Assembly (NCBI GenBank): GCA_017403125.1
Contig: JAFQOR010000010.1
Coordinates: 18,545-82,544, forward strand
From: Alistipes sp.
GTDB taxonomy: Bacteria > Bacteroidota > Bacteroidia > Bacteroidales > Rikenellaceae
DNA: 64,000 nt
Direction: 5' to 3'
Positions within the stretch are counted from its first letter, which is position 1. Every line of letters begins with the position of its first letter. The notes under the pieces are model-generated. The model ran no database searches and was not told where the DNA came from. It saw only the letters and a program-made list of their open reading frames with translations. A program made the position numbers and the translations under genes. This document shows positions 9,987 through 18,427 of the stretch, piece after piece.

Positions 9987-10466
9987 ATGCTATCATCAAG
10001 ATTGATATCAGTCATCGATAAACTATATGTTTATCCGTTTCGCAACATCCTTTCGCGCGAAATGTTCGGCTATGGCGTGTGTGGTGTAACAAACATGATA
10101 CTCGATGCAGTGTGGTACTTTATCATTTACCACTACGTTGTTGCCGAGCGCTATGTAGATATCGATTTTGTGGTGATTTCGCCGCATATAATGTCGCTTA
10201 TCATTGTCTTTCCCATTACGTTCTTCACAGGCTTCTGGCTAAATCGCTACGTGGCATTCCGTGCCACATCCGAGCGTAGTGGACGACAACTTTTGCGCTA
10301 TGCGCTATCGGTTATTGGGGCTATCGTTTTGAACTATGTTTTCATGAAGTTCTTTGTTGAGCATATAGGCATCTGGCCCACGCCATCTAAAATTATAACA
10401 ACTGCAGTATCAACCATATATAGTTTCATTGCTGCAAAATACTTCACATTCCGCAAGTCAATTTGA
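9987..10466 (+). CDS. GtrA-family membrane protein
   Basis: A 159-aa protein with four hydrophobic segments and the GtrA signature features: FGYGVCGVTNM at the first helix, a TGFWLNRYVAFR turn between helices two and three, and the terminal AAKYFTFRKS. Members are thought to move lipid-linked sugars, or to assist glycosyltransferases, in making surface polysaccharides. It follows the HU-SPOR gene by 11 bases and ends the lgt operon. No partner glycosyltransferase is present nearby. Confidence 0.88.
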   Translation: MLSSRLISVIDKLYVYPFRNILSREMFGYGVCGVTNMILDAVWYFIIYHYVVAERYVDIDFVVISPHIMSLIIVFPITFFTGFWLNRYVAFRATSERSGRQLLRYALSVIGAIVLNYVFMKFFVEHIGIWPTPSKIITTAVSTIYSFIAAKYFTFRKSI

Positions 10467-10530
10467 CAAAAAAATCACTCATTTAATTCGCCAAGCTGAT
10501 TAACAAGTTAATACAAACTGTTGTTTGGTT

Positions 10531-10566
10531 ATGAATGAAAACGAATTACTTGAGGAGATAAATTAA
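10531..10566 (+). CDS. Possible 11-residue peptide ORF
   Basis: ATG to TAA encodes MNENELLEEIN. It is very short and could be chance, but it lies at the start of a 700-base AT-rich gap holding three better small ORFs on the same strand. Confidence 0.15.
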   Translation: MNENELLEEIN

Positions 10567-10630
10567 GTCGCGTAGCAAACTTTGTGCATAATGATTTCAT
10601 GATGCAAAAAAGCAATAATAACTTTACATC

Positions 10631-10732
10631 ATGATGGTTATTGATATCATATTCGTAGTTGTATGTATAGGTGTTTTATTTGCGCTTATCTATACACTGC
10701 ACCAAATTGCTGAATGGTTTAATCGCCACTGA
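10631..10732 (+). CDS. Putative 33-residue single-helix membrane peptide
   Basis: Encodes 33 residues: a short start, about 17 hydrophobic residues (IIFVVVCIGVLFALIY), then a polar tail HQIAEWFNRH. The composition is that of a one-helix membrane peptide. A near-consensus -7 box (TAACTTTA, 10619-10626) ends four bases before the ATG, suggesting a leaderless mRNA. It resembles the 28-residue ORF at 11014 in length and layout. No known family recognised. Confidence 0.4.
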   Translation: MMVIDIIFVVVCIGVLFALIYTLHQIAEWFNRH

Positions 10733-10834
10733 TTAAAATTGTTATAAAATATTCATTGTTTTTGCGGCACCTGTTAAGATGCTTTTATCGATTGATTGCA
10801 GATATAAAAAATTGCAGATGGCGATTATAGGCGT

Positions 10835-10975
10835 ATGAGACAAGAGTACAATGAGTACTATAATAAATTTATGGAATTAGTCGATGATTATACTTATGAT
10901 TCCAAGCGCTCTCATGACCCCGATAATTTGACATCGTCTAATCTTTTGGAGTCTCTCGTTAAATTGGTCAAATAA
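10835..10975 (+). CDS. Putative 46-residue soluble small protein
   Basis: Encodes 46 residues, starting MRQEYNEYYNKFMELVDD and ending ESLVKLVK; charged and Tyr-rich with likely helices at both ends. It lies between two short membrane-peptide ORFs. No ribosome-binding site or exact -7 box is visible. Function unknown. Confidence 0.35.
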   Translation: MRQEYNEYYNKFMELVDDYTYDSKRSHDPDNLTSSNLLESLVKLVK

Positions 10976-10978
10976 AAT

Positions 10979-11009
10979 TTGGAATATTTGATATTATTAT
11001 CTATATTTG
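10979..11009 (+). promoter_or_regulatory. Promoter of the 28-residue ORF
   Basis: TTG at 10979-10981, a 20-bp spacer and TATATTTG at 11002-11009 form an exact Bacteroidetes promoter. The ATG of the small ORF follows four bases after the -7 box, so the message should be leaderless. Confidence 0.6.
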
Positions 11010-11013
11010 TATT

Positions 11014-11100
11014 ATGTTAATAGAAATTGCGTTACTTATTGTTCTATGGGCATTGGTGAGAATGTTACTTGCTATCGCCGATTATTATAATCGTAAATAG
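11014..11100 (+). CDS. Putative 28-residue membrane peptide, leaderless
   Basis: Encodes 28 residues with a hydrophobic core (IALLIVLWALVRMLLAIA) and a polar end DYYNRK. A consensus promoter lies directly in front. The hydrophobic helix, followed by a short aromatic/basic tail, mirrors the ORF at 10631. It could be a small regulatory membrane peptide or a type I toxin-like peptide; nothing in the sequence decides this. Confidence 0.45.
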   Translation: MLIEIALLIVLWALVRMLLAIADYYNRK

Positions 11101-11194
11101 TGATTGATGTACAATTTAACATAATATAAATATTACGACAAATAGATGTTTTCGATATTAGGCGGGGACAATTCAACATATGCGCACAAATACG

Positions 11195-11932
11195 TTAGAA
11201 ATTAAGAAGTCTGTATTTTTTGCGCGTTGCGTCAATAGATATAATCTCCTCGAAATGCCACCACTCCCTGCGATATGGCACCAAGCCCGCCTCGCACATC
11301 ACCTCCAACAGCAAGATGCGATTGTGTGCAGCTTCGAAAGTAATAACACCAGAGAGAGCCAAAGAATTTACATATTCACGATAAACGTCAATCGTGCGCG
11401 TGGTTATATCGTCGGTATCAGGCGTACCCTTTACGGCAGCTGCATCCGAAAAATCATCAAACCCTGCCCCCATATCCAATGGCGTTCCATCAGCATGTGC
11501 TATGGTTAAGTCCACAGCCACACCATAGTTATGACGTCCGCCTCGACTTCCATCAGCCACAAAGTTCTGAAACGGTGTGCCTTCAACAATAGATCGCATA
11601 TAACGCTGTACGCTGATGGGTCGCGCAGCATCATATATAAGCAAGGTATATTCCGGATAGCGCGATTTCAACAGTCGCTGTGCCTCGACAACACGCTCAG
11701 CAAACGACTCTTCGAGATAGGCTCGCTCCAAATCCAAATACATGTCTTCGCCAACAAAGTTATCTGTTGTTGAATACTTCAACTCAACCAAAATTTCATC
11801 GTCCAACATCTCGATATCAACCAAGCCATACTCTTTCATTAAGGCATCAAAATCAGTTTGATTTTCGATAGTTTGAGAATAACAGCATAGAGATAGAATC
11901 ATGCTGAATATTAGCAGTATAAGACTCTTCAT
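11195..11932 (-). CDS. D-Ala-D-Ala dipeptidase (VanX/DdpX-type, M15D)
   Basis: Zinc peptidase that cleaves D-alanyl-D-alanine, used for cell-wall recycling or, in VanX, glycopeptide resistance. About 245 aa with a signal peptide ending near CCYSQ. The metal site is complete: RHNYGVAVDLT gives the His and Asp ligands and EWWHFE gives the catalytic Glu and last His; the arginine of DAARPISVQ is also conserved. I prefer the ATG at 11932; another at 11953 directly abuts the upstream stop. It is last in a three-gene operon. No vanH or vanA genes are nearby, so wall recycling is more likely than resistance. Confidence 0.88.
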   Translation of the reverse strand: MKSLILLIFSMILSLCCYSQTIENQTDFDALMKEYGLVDIEMLDDEILVELKYSTTDNFVGEDMYLDLERAYLEESFAERVVEAQRLLKSRYPEYTLLIYDAARPISVQRYMRSIVEGTPFQNFVADGSRGGRHNYGVAVDLTIAHADGTPLDMGAGFDDFSDAAAVKGTPDTDDITTRTIDVYREYVNSLALSGVITFEAAHNRILLLEVMCEAGLVPYRREWWHFEEIISIDATRKKYRLLNF

Positions 11933-11953
11933 TTGTAAAACATATTTAGGCAT

Positions 11954-12397
11954 TTAACGTCTTGGTACGGGAAACGACAGAGTGCGAGCATCACGATAGC
12001 CAATCGGGCTGTTGTTCCACGGCATGTAGTTATATGCCGAGCCATTGCTTATAGTAATAGATGCCTTTCCCGACGAGCCAAAATTTAGCCTTAGAGAGTT
12101 GTAATCCGTAAATTTTGGCACAACTACCCTAACCGCCGGCATCGTTGCACTCTCCTGCCACAACAACCTATCGAGATGTGAGGGTGGAATGACGAATGTG
12201 ATCCCATAAGGACGCCACGCACGAATGTTGAAATCGACATCCGGAAGATAGTGATGCGGAGCAATGTCGGCATAACGGCGTAACACCTCCATAGCGGGAT
12301 CATCGGTGTTTATCTGCACCTCTACCCCACCTTCTGGCTCTTGTGCGCTCGCACAAAATGCAACGACCGAGAGGATAAACAAGGTGATATAACGCAT
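11954..12397 (-). CDS. Secreted protein of unknown function
   Basis: A 147-aa protein with a clear signal peptide (cleavage near CASAQ). The mature part has no domain I recognise; it contains a beta-rich stretch, many aromatic residues and ends FPVPRR. It is six bases after the DUF2007-like gene and touches the dipeptidase gene, so it may share a periplasmic role in wall turnover. Confidence 0.6.
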   Translation of the reverse strand: MRYITLFILSVVAFCASAQEPEGGVEVQINTDDPAMEVLRRYADIAPHHYLPDVDFNIRAWRPYGITFVIPPSHLDRLLWQESATMPAVRVVVPKFTDYNSLRLNFGSSGKASITISNGSAYNYMPWNNSPIGYRDARTLSFPVPRR

Positions 12398-12403
12398 AAC
12401 AAG

Positions 12404-12619
12404 CTACTCAATATCAAGCAATTTTCGAGCTTTATCGACATCCTCTGCCATAACCATAAGTCTTACGGGGAAAGCTACGGCACAATATATCGCCGACATA
12501 TATTCGCCATGAAGATCGCAGTAGATACCGGCATCGTCCAATACGGACTTGGCTATTTCGGCCATGGCAGTGTTGTCATAAACCTGCAACACGACCAACG
12601 AATTTGAAGTTGAATCCAT
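12404..12619 (-). CDS. DUF2007-like small protein
   Basis: A 71-aa cytoplasmic protein starting at MDSTSNSLVVLQVYDN. The pattern of an N-terminal strand, a helix AEIAKSVLDDAGIYCDL, two more strands and a final helix AEDVDKARKLL is the ferredoxin-like layout of the DUF2007 'putative signal-transducing' family. The longer frame adds 16 unlikely residues. First gene of the dipeptidase operon. Biochemical role unknown. Confidence 0.7.
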   Translation of the reverse strand: MDSTSNSLVVLQVYDNTAMAEIAKSVLDDAGIYCDLHGEYMSAIYCAVAFPVRLMVMAEDVDKARKLLDIE

Positions 12620-12702
12620 AACTTTGAGTATTTTGGTAAAATTACGTCTTTTTAGTTGAAAATGCAATCATCGTACTACTTTTTTTCAAAAAAAATTATT
12701 GT

Positions 12703-12710
12703 TATATTTG
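12703..12710 (+). promoter_or_regulatory. dnaE -7 box
   Basis: TATATTTG lies 32 bases before the dnaE start; no clear TTG is found at the -33 distance, so only the -7 half is supported. Confidence 0.45.
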
Positions 12711-12742
12711 TACGCTGAAAAGGTATATGGTAGAGTAATAGT

Positions 12743-15700
12743 ATGCACCCATTTGTACACCTACATGTTCACAGTCAATATTCGCTGTTAGATGGTCAGG
12801 CAAGCATCCAGAAACTTGTCGATAAGGCCATAGCTGACGGCATGCCCGGCATTGCTCTTACCGACCACGGCAACATGTTTGGTGTCAAGGAGTTCTTCAA
12901 CTATGTGGGCAAGAAAAACTCGGAGCGCAAGAATAAGTTAAAGAGCCAAAAAGCACTTGTCGAGCGTCTCGAAAATGGTACAGCTACCGAGGAGGAGATG
13001 GGCGACGATGCGGATGCCGCCTTGGCAAATGCGCGTGCTGCGTTGGATGCACTCCCCAAGACCGAGTTTAAGGGCATTATCGGATGCGAAGTATATGTAG
13101 CACGCAGACGCCTCTATAACAAGGAGGGCAAGGAGGATCAGAGTGGCTACCACCTCATACTTCTTGCTAAAAACATGACGGGATACAAGAACCTGATTAA
13201 GATTGTTTCGAAGGGCTATACCGAGGGATTCTATATGCGTCCACGTACCGACCGTGTGGAGTTGGAGAAGTATTCCGAGGGTCTGATATGCTGTTCGGCA
13301 TGTCTTGGTGGCGAGATTCCACGCCTTATTCGTGCCGACAAGTTCGACGAGGCCGAGGAGGCTATAAAGTGGCACCAACGAATCTTTGGCGACGACTACT
13401 ACCTCGAGCTTCAATTGCACAAGGCAACTACCGAGAGAGCAAACCACGAAGCATACACCGAGCAGCTCAAAGTAAACGAGCACCTACTGCGATATGCCGA
13501 GAAGTTGGGCGTGAAACTCGTTTGTACTAACGACGTTCACTTCGTTGACGAGGAGCATGCCGAGGCACACGACCGACTGATATGCCTTGGCACAGGCAGG
13601 GATCTTGACGACCCGAAGCGCATGCTCTACTCGAAGCAGGAGTGGATGAAGACCACGGCAGAGATGAACGAGTTGTTCAGCTTTGTTCCCGAGGCACTGA
13701 CAAATACCATTGAGGTGTGCAATAAGGTAGAGAGCTACTCTATCGACCATGCCCCTATCATGCCTACGTTTGCCATTCCCGAGGAGTTTGGCACCGAGGA
13801 GAGCTACCGCCAGAAGTATTCGGAGCGCGACATATTCGACGAGTTTACGCGCGACGAGAATGGTAATGTGGTGATGTCGGAGGAGGATGCGGCAAAGAAG
13901 ATTGAGAAGCTCGGTGGGTACGACAAACTATACCGCATCAAACTCGAAGCCGACTACCTCGCCAAGCTCGCTATGGATGGCGCCAAGAAGCGCTATGGCG
14001 AGAATATCGACGAGGAGACCACTACCCGACTGCGCTTCGAGCTACATATCATGAAGACTATGGGTTTCCCCGGCTACTTCCTTATCGTGCAGGACTTCAT
14101 CCGCGCAGCACGCGAGGAGTTGGATGTGTCGGTGGGCCCGGGACGTGGCTCCGCCGCAGGCTCGGCAGTAGCCTACTGTCTGGGAATAACACAGATAGAC
14201 CCAATAAAATATGATCTTCTGTTCGAGCGTTTCCTCAATCCCGACCGCATTTCGTTGCCCGATATCGATATAGACTTCGACGATGATGGTCGTGGACGAG
14301 TACTGAATTGGGTTACGCAGAAGTATGGCAAAGAGAAGGTAGCACACATCATCACCTATGGCACCATGGCTACGAAGATGGCGTTGAAGGATGTTGCACG
14401 TGTGCAGAAGCTGCCTTTGTCACAAGCCAACCAGTTGTGCAAGTGGGTGCCGGACCGTATTCAGGACCCCAACGACAAGGATAAGCAGCTGAAAATAAAC
14501 CTCAAAAACGCCATCATGGCTGTTCCGGAGTTGAAGGCTGCCGAGGAGTCCGACGACCCCATAATGCGCGATACAATAAAGTATGCGAAGATGTTGGAGG
14601 GCAATGTGCGAGGCACGGGTGTTCACGCTTGCGGCACAATCATATGTCGCGACGACATCACCGATTGGGTTCCGGTGAGCACCGCCGACGACAAGGAGAC
14701 GGGCGAGAAGATGCTGGTTACTCAATACGAAGGCTCGGTAATCGAAGATACGGGACTTATAAAGATGGATTTCCTTGGTCTGAAAACCCTATCAATTATC
14801 AAGGATGCCGTCGAGACAGTGAAGCTATCGCATGGCATAGAGATAGACATTGACAACATACCTATCGACGACGAGAAGACCTACAAACTTTATTGCGATG
14901 GCCGCACAATCGGCACATTCCAATTCGAGTCGCCGGGCATGCAGAAGTATTTGAGAGAGTTGCAGCCCTCGACCTTCGAGGACCTTATAGCCATGAATGC
15001 CCTCTATCGTCCGGGCCCCATGGACTACATACCCGACTTTATCGACCGCAAGCATGGTCGCAAGCCTATCGAGTACGACATTCCCGTCATGGAACGCTAC
15101 TTGAAGGATACCTACGGCATTACCGTATATCAGGAGCAGGTCATGCTTTTGTCGCGTCTGCTCGGCAACTTCACACGAGGCGAATCGGACACCCTGCGCA
15201 AGGCGATGGGTAAGAAGATTAAATCGAAGCTGGATGAGTTGAAGCCCAAGTTCATTGCCGGCGGCAAGTCGAACGGTCACGACGAGAAGGTGTTGGAGAA
15301 GATTTGGGGCGATTGGGAGAAGTTTGCGTCATACGCCTTCAACAAGTCGCACGCCACTTGCTATTCGTGGGTTGCATACCAGACGGCCTACATCAAGGCA
15401 CACTACCCCTCGGAGTACATGGCAACCGTATTGAGTCGCAACCTTAACGACATCAAGCAGGTTACTGCATACATGAACGAGTGTAAGAGCCTTGGCATTG
15501 CGGTACTTGGGCCCGACATCAACGAGTCAATGATAAAGTTCTCGACCAACAAGGATGGCAACATACGCTTCGGTCTTGCTGCTATCAAGGGTGTTGGTGA
15601 GGCAGCTGCCGAGTCGATTGTTCGCGAACGCCGAGAGAACGGAGCCTTTACCTCGATATATGACTTTATGTCGAGAGTAAACTACTCGGTCGTAAATCGC

Positions 15701-16579
15701 AAGTGCTTGGAGAATATCGGATATGCCGGAGGTTTCGACTCGCTTATCGATTTCAATCGTTCACGTCTGTTCGCAACGGATCAGAACGAGATAAACTTCA
15801 TTGAGCTCCTTGCTCGCTATGGTCAGCGCATACAACAAGAGCGTAGCAATGCGCAGCAGAGCCTTTTTGGCATGGATAGTAGCAGCACCGAGGATATACA
15901 GAAGCCGCGAGTGCCCGACGCAGAGGATTGGAGTAACATAGCTGTTCTGAACAAGGAGCGCGAGATGACAGGTCTCTACCTATCGTCGCACCCGCTCGAT
16001 AAGTTCCAATTCATATTGAACAAGCTGTGTCAGGTTAAGTTAGGTGACCTCACGAATCTCACACCCTACAACGGACGCGAGATTGCCGTTGCCGGCATCG
16101 TAACAGCTGTTACGCCACTCTCGACCAAAGATGGTCGCCGCTACGCGCGTTTCGTCTTGGAGGACTACAACACCAATCACGAGTTTACGCTATTTAGCAA
16201 GGACTACGAACGCTTCGGCATGCTCATTGCCGAAAACAACTTCTTGTTCATCAAGGGTCGCGTGCAGCCACGCCCCTACCGTGAACCTATGGAGTTGGAG
16301 TTGAAGATTGTGTCGATACAACACTTGGCAGAGATAGCCGAGAACATATCGTCGATACGCATCGAATTAAGCATCAACGATGTATGTTCAACGATGACCG
16401 ACATGCTTGTGGAGAGGGCTACCGCCTCGCCCGGCACAACACTGTTGCAGTTTATGATACATGACTTCAACGATGATGTAAAGGTTAAGCTAACCTCAAA
16501 GAGGTTTCGTGTTGCGCCAACCACCGATTTGATGAATTTTTTGGAGAGTAACGAACTAAACTATTATATAAACATTTAA
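12743..16579 (+). CDS. dnaE: DNA polymerase III alpha subunit
   Basis: Replicative polymerase of the C family, 1278 aa. The N-terminal PHP domain is marked by HLHVHSQYSLLDG and TDHGNMFG. It carries a charged insertion of about 45 residues (roughly 60-108) before KGIIGCEVYV. The palm has PGRGSAAGS, the catalytic aspartates in PDIDIDFDDDGR (near residue 507), and the third in IKMDFLGLKT (near 674). Helix-hairpin-helix, OB-fold (REIAVAGIVTAV) and tail regions follow. The insertion and extended tail are why it exceeds the E. coli length. trxA follows after 21 bases. Confidence 0.96.
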   Translation: MHPFVHLHVHSQYSLLDGQASIQKLVDKAIADGMPGIALTDHGNMFGVKEFFNYVGKKNSERKNKLKSQKALVERLENGTATEEEMGDDADAALANARAALDALPKTEFKGIIGCEVYVARRRLYNKEGKEDQSGYHLILLAKNMTGYKNLIKIVSKGYTEGFYMRPRTDRVELEKYSEGLICCSACLGGEIPRLIRADKFDEAEEAIKWHQRIFGDDYYLELQLHKATTERANHEAYTEQLKVNEHLLRYAEKLGVKLVCTNDVHFVDEEHAEAHDRLICLGTGRDLDDPKRMLYSKQEWMKTTAEMNELFSFVPEALTNTIEVCNKVESYSIDHAPIMPTFAIPEEFGTEESYRQKYSERDIFDEFTRDENGNVVMSEEDAAKKIEKLGGYDKLYRIKLEADYLAKLAMDGAKKRYGENIDEETTTRLRFELHIMKTMGFPGYFLIVQDFIRAAREELDVSVGPGRGSAAGSAVAYCLGITQIDPIKYDLLFERFLNPDRISLPDIDIDFDDDGRGRVLNWVTQKYGKEKVAHIITYGTMATKMALKDVARVQKLPLSQANQLCKWVPDRIQDPNDKDKQLKINLKNAIMAVPELKAAEESDDPIMRDTIKYAKMLEGNVRGTGVHACGTIICRDDITDWVPVSTADDKETGEKMLVTQYEGSVIEDTGLIKMDFLGLKTLSIIKDAVETVKLSHGIEIDIDNIPIDDEKTYKLYCDGRTIGTFQFESPGMQKYLRELQPSTFEDLIAMNALYRPGPMDYIPDFIDRKHGRKPIEYDIPVMERYLKDTYGITVYQEQVMLLSRLLGNFTRGESDTLRKAMGKKIKSKLDELKPKFIAGGKSNGHDEKVLEKIWGDWEKFASYAFNKSHATCYSWVAYQTAYIKAHYPSEYMATVLSRNLNDIKQVTAYMNECKSLGIAVLGPDINESMIKFSTNKDGNIRFGLAAIKGVGEAAAESIVRERRENGAFTSIYDFMSRVNYSVVNRKCLENIGYAGGFDSLIDFNRSRLFATDQNEINFIELLARYGQRIQQERSNAQQSLFGMDSSSTEDIQKPRVPDAEDWSNIAVLNKEREMTGLYLSSHPLDKFQFILNKLCQVKLGDLTNLTPYNGREIAVAGIVTAVTPLSTKDGRRYARFVLEDYNTNHEFTLFSKDYERFGMLIAENNFLFIKGRVQPRPYREPMELELKIVSIQHLAEIAENISSIRIELSINDVCSTMTDMLVERATASPGTTLLQFMIHDFNDDVKVKLTSKRFRVAPTTDLMNFLESNELNYYINI

Positions 16580-16600
16580 CCTAATAAAACACTTATTATT

Positions 16601-16915
16601 ATGGCATTGAAAATCACAAATGAAAACTATGCAGAGGTAATGGGCAAGGGTTTGCCCGTTGTTATCGATTTTTGGGCTACATGGTGCGGTCCCTGCCGCA
16701 TGATTGCCCCTATTATTGAGGAGCTCGCCGAGGAGTATGACGGCAAGGTTCTTATCGGCAAGTGCGACGTTGAGGAGGGTGACGAGGTTGCTCCCCAGTA
16801 TATGGTTCGCAACGTACCCACCATCATCTTCATCAAGGATGGCAAGCAGGTAGATAAGCTTGTAGGTGCAGCTTCAAAGGATCAGATTAAGGCAAAAGTT
16901 GAGGCCTTGCTCTAA
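16601..16915 (+). CDS. trxA: Thioredoxin
   Basis: A 104-aa cytoplasmic thiol-disulfide reductant. The active site WCGPC places the cysteines at 29 and 32; the cis-proline loop NVPT and the buried aspartate (D23, VIDFWA) are present. It lies 21 bases after dnaE and may be read from the dnaE transcript. A GC-rich hairpin follows. Confidence 0.95.
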   Translation: MALKITNENYAEVMGKGLPVVIDFWATWCGPCRMIAPIIEELAEEYDGKVLIGKCDVEEGDEVAPQYMVRNVPTIIFIKDGKQVDKLVGAASKDQIKAKVEALL

Positions 16916-16946
16916 TTCCTCATTTCACGCGTAAAGTTTCAAAGAG

Positions 16947-16974
16947 CGCCCACTCGGTATCTGCCGGGTGGGCG
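16947..16974 (+). terminator. trxA terminator hairpin
   Basis: An 11-bp stem with one G-U pair (CGCCCACTCGG with CCGGGTGGGCG) begins 31 bases after the trxA stop. No long T run follows. Confidence 0.55.
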
Positions 16975-17023
16975 TCTCATATTGTTACATATTGTCACTC
17001 GCCTTGCTCCTCTCCAAATACAA

Positions 17024-17056
17024 ACAACCCCGACGGCACTCTACCATCGGGGTTGT
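17024..17056 (-). terminator. Terminator of the nuclease/TonB operon
   Basis: A perfect 10-bp stem (ACAACCCCGA with TCGGGGTTGT) lies 27 bases past the stop of the minus-strand DUF5689 gene, followed on that strand by TTTG and more T-rich sequence. Confidence 0.65.
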
Positions 17057-17082
17057 AAAAATGCATCTTCAGCGACAGCCTA

Positions 17083-18408
17083 CTACATACCCGTCTCGCC
17101 CTCCTCGTCAATCCATGGTACGGTCTTCATATCGTCGGTCGTGAGAAGCGCAACCTCCTCATCCGAAAGCAACGCCGACTCACCATCCATAAACTCTATG
17201 TCATCCAACGAGTTGATGGTAAGCTGATACGAAGCATAGTCATCGGCATTACCCGCATAGCTCGACTTCTGGGCATAGATACCATAGATGGCCGTGATTG
17301 TTGCCTCAGCCTTATCCTTGCAGACATTCGTACGTGCAAAGCGCGCGTAGCCGCTCGAACGGAGTGCATAGACACCATCTGCCGAGCATACCGTAGCGTT
17401 AGGATTATAGGTGAAGAGCACCGAGCCATAGAGGCTACGACCCGTAATCTCCTCCTTGAATGCCCAATGATACCAACCCTTCGACACCGTAGGACGCGGG
17501 TCGGTATAGAGCCAGCTGGGATAGATATTATCAAACGAACCACTCTTCATTGCAGGATTGGTGTAGGTTGCAATATTACCCTCCTCGTCGAACGTAATAT
17601 CGCCATTAGCATCATACACCGGAGCAGGGACACCGGCATAGCGACACTGCAAACCTTCGAAGCGCATCAAACGACCGAACATGAGCTCGCGACGAAGCAT
17701 CGTAAACTTCTCGCCTGTGCTGCTTGTGAACTCCACACTCTCACTCGGCGAAAATACCTCATCATAGTTCTCGGGAGTAACGGTGATGATATCTACCGAC
17801 GGAGCATAGCGCAACCACTGATCGAACTCGCCAACTACAAGTTCGTCACCACGACCGGCAAACACGTGGCGATCGATGACCTCCTGCAACTCGATATTCG
17901 AGTTAGCATAGTACTTATGTTCACCAGCTTTGTTATACGACTCCGAGGGAGCACCACCCAACGATAGCATCATGCGGTAGTTACCCAAATAGAGTCCCGT
18001 AAGACGCACATAAACCCATGAGCCATACTTATAGCGAAGGCCCACGTTGTTGTTCAGTTTCAGCTCGATACCCGTAGTTTCGTCCTGGATATAGAGCGAC
18101 TTGTAGATGTTACCGGCATCGTCATTCGACGTTACCTTACCCTTGATATATACATCGCGGCCCTCGAATATATCCTCTCCGATGAGCATATACTTCGTAT
18201 TTGACCAGCCGCTATTTACGCCCGTATTGCTGATAGGACCAAAGGCATGCTTCAACTCGGCGATAGATATATGCTCCGCCTCGGGGAACATCTCCTCGAA
18301 GGTCTGATCATCCATCACCTCACGCGGAGCTACCAACTCATGCTCCTCATAACAACCAATCGTTAGAAGAGCTACGGCGATAAGTGAAAATATTCTTGTA
18401 AGTTTCAT
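17083..18408 (-). CDS. DUF5689-type OB-fold lipoprotein
   Basis: A 441-aa lipoprotein; lipobox LTIGC puts the lipidated cysteine at residue 19, followed by YEEHE. Residues about 45-200 match the DUF5689 pattern: ISIAELKHAF, VYIKGKVTSNDDAGNIYKS, LYIQDETTGIELKL, with OB-fold-like strands. The C-terminal half has no clear family. In Bacteroidetes, DUF5689 proteins often sit beside TonB receptors and secreted nucleases, as here. It follows the receptor by 19 bases, and is the last gene of the locus. I infer a SusD-like accessory role, binding nucleic acid or oligonucleotides at the surface; this is unproven. Confidence 0.75.
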   Translation of the reverse strand: MKLTRIFSLIAVALLTIGCYEEHELVAPREVMDDQTFEEMFPEAEHISIAELKHAFGPISNTGVNSGWSNTKYMLIGEDIFEGRDVYIKGKVTSNDDAGNIYKSLYIQDETTGIELKLNNNVGLRYKYGSWVYVRLTGLYLGNYRMMLSLGGAPSESYNKAGEHKYYANSNIELQEVIDRHVFAGRGDELVVGEFDQWLRYAPSVDIITVTPENYDEVFSPSESVEFTSSTGEKFTMLRRELMFGRLMRFEGLQCRYAGVPAPVYDANGDITFDEEGNIATYTNPAMKSGSFDNIYPSWLYTDPRPTVSKGWYHWAFKEEITGRSLYGSVLFTYNPNATVCSADGVYALRSSGYARFARTNVCKDKAEATITAIYGIYAQKSSYAGNADDYASYQLTINSLDDIEFMDGESALLSDEEVALLTTDDMKTVPWIDEEGETGM

Positions 18409-18427
18409 ATTTTTATTCGTCTATCTG

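Noticed and set aside
11195-11932. A vancomycin-resistance cluster
   Set aside because: The VanX-type dipeptidase stands with a secreted unknown protein and a DUF2007 protein; no vanH, vanA, vanR or vanS.
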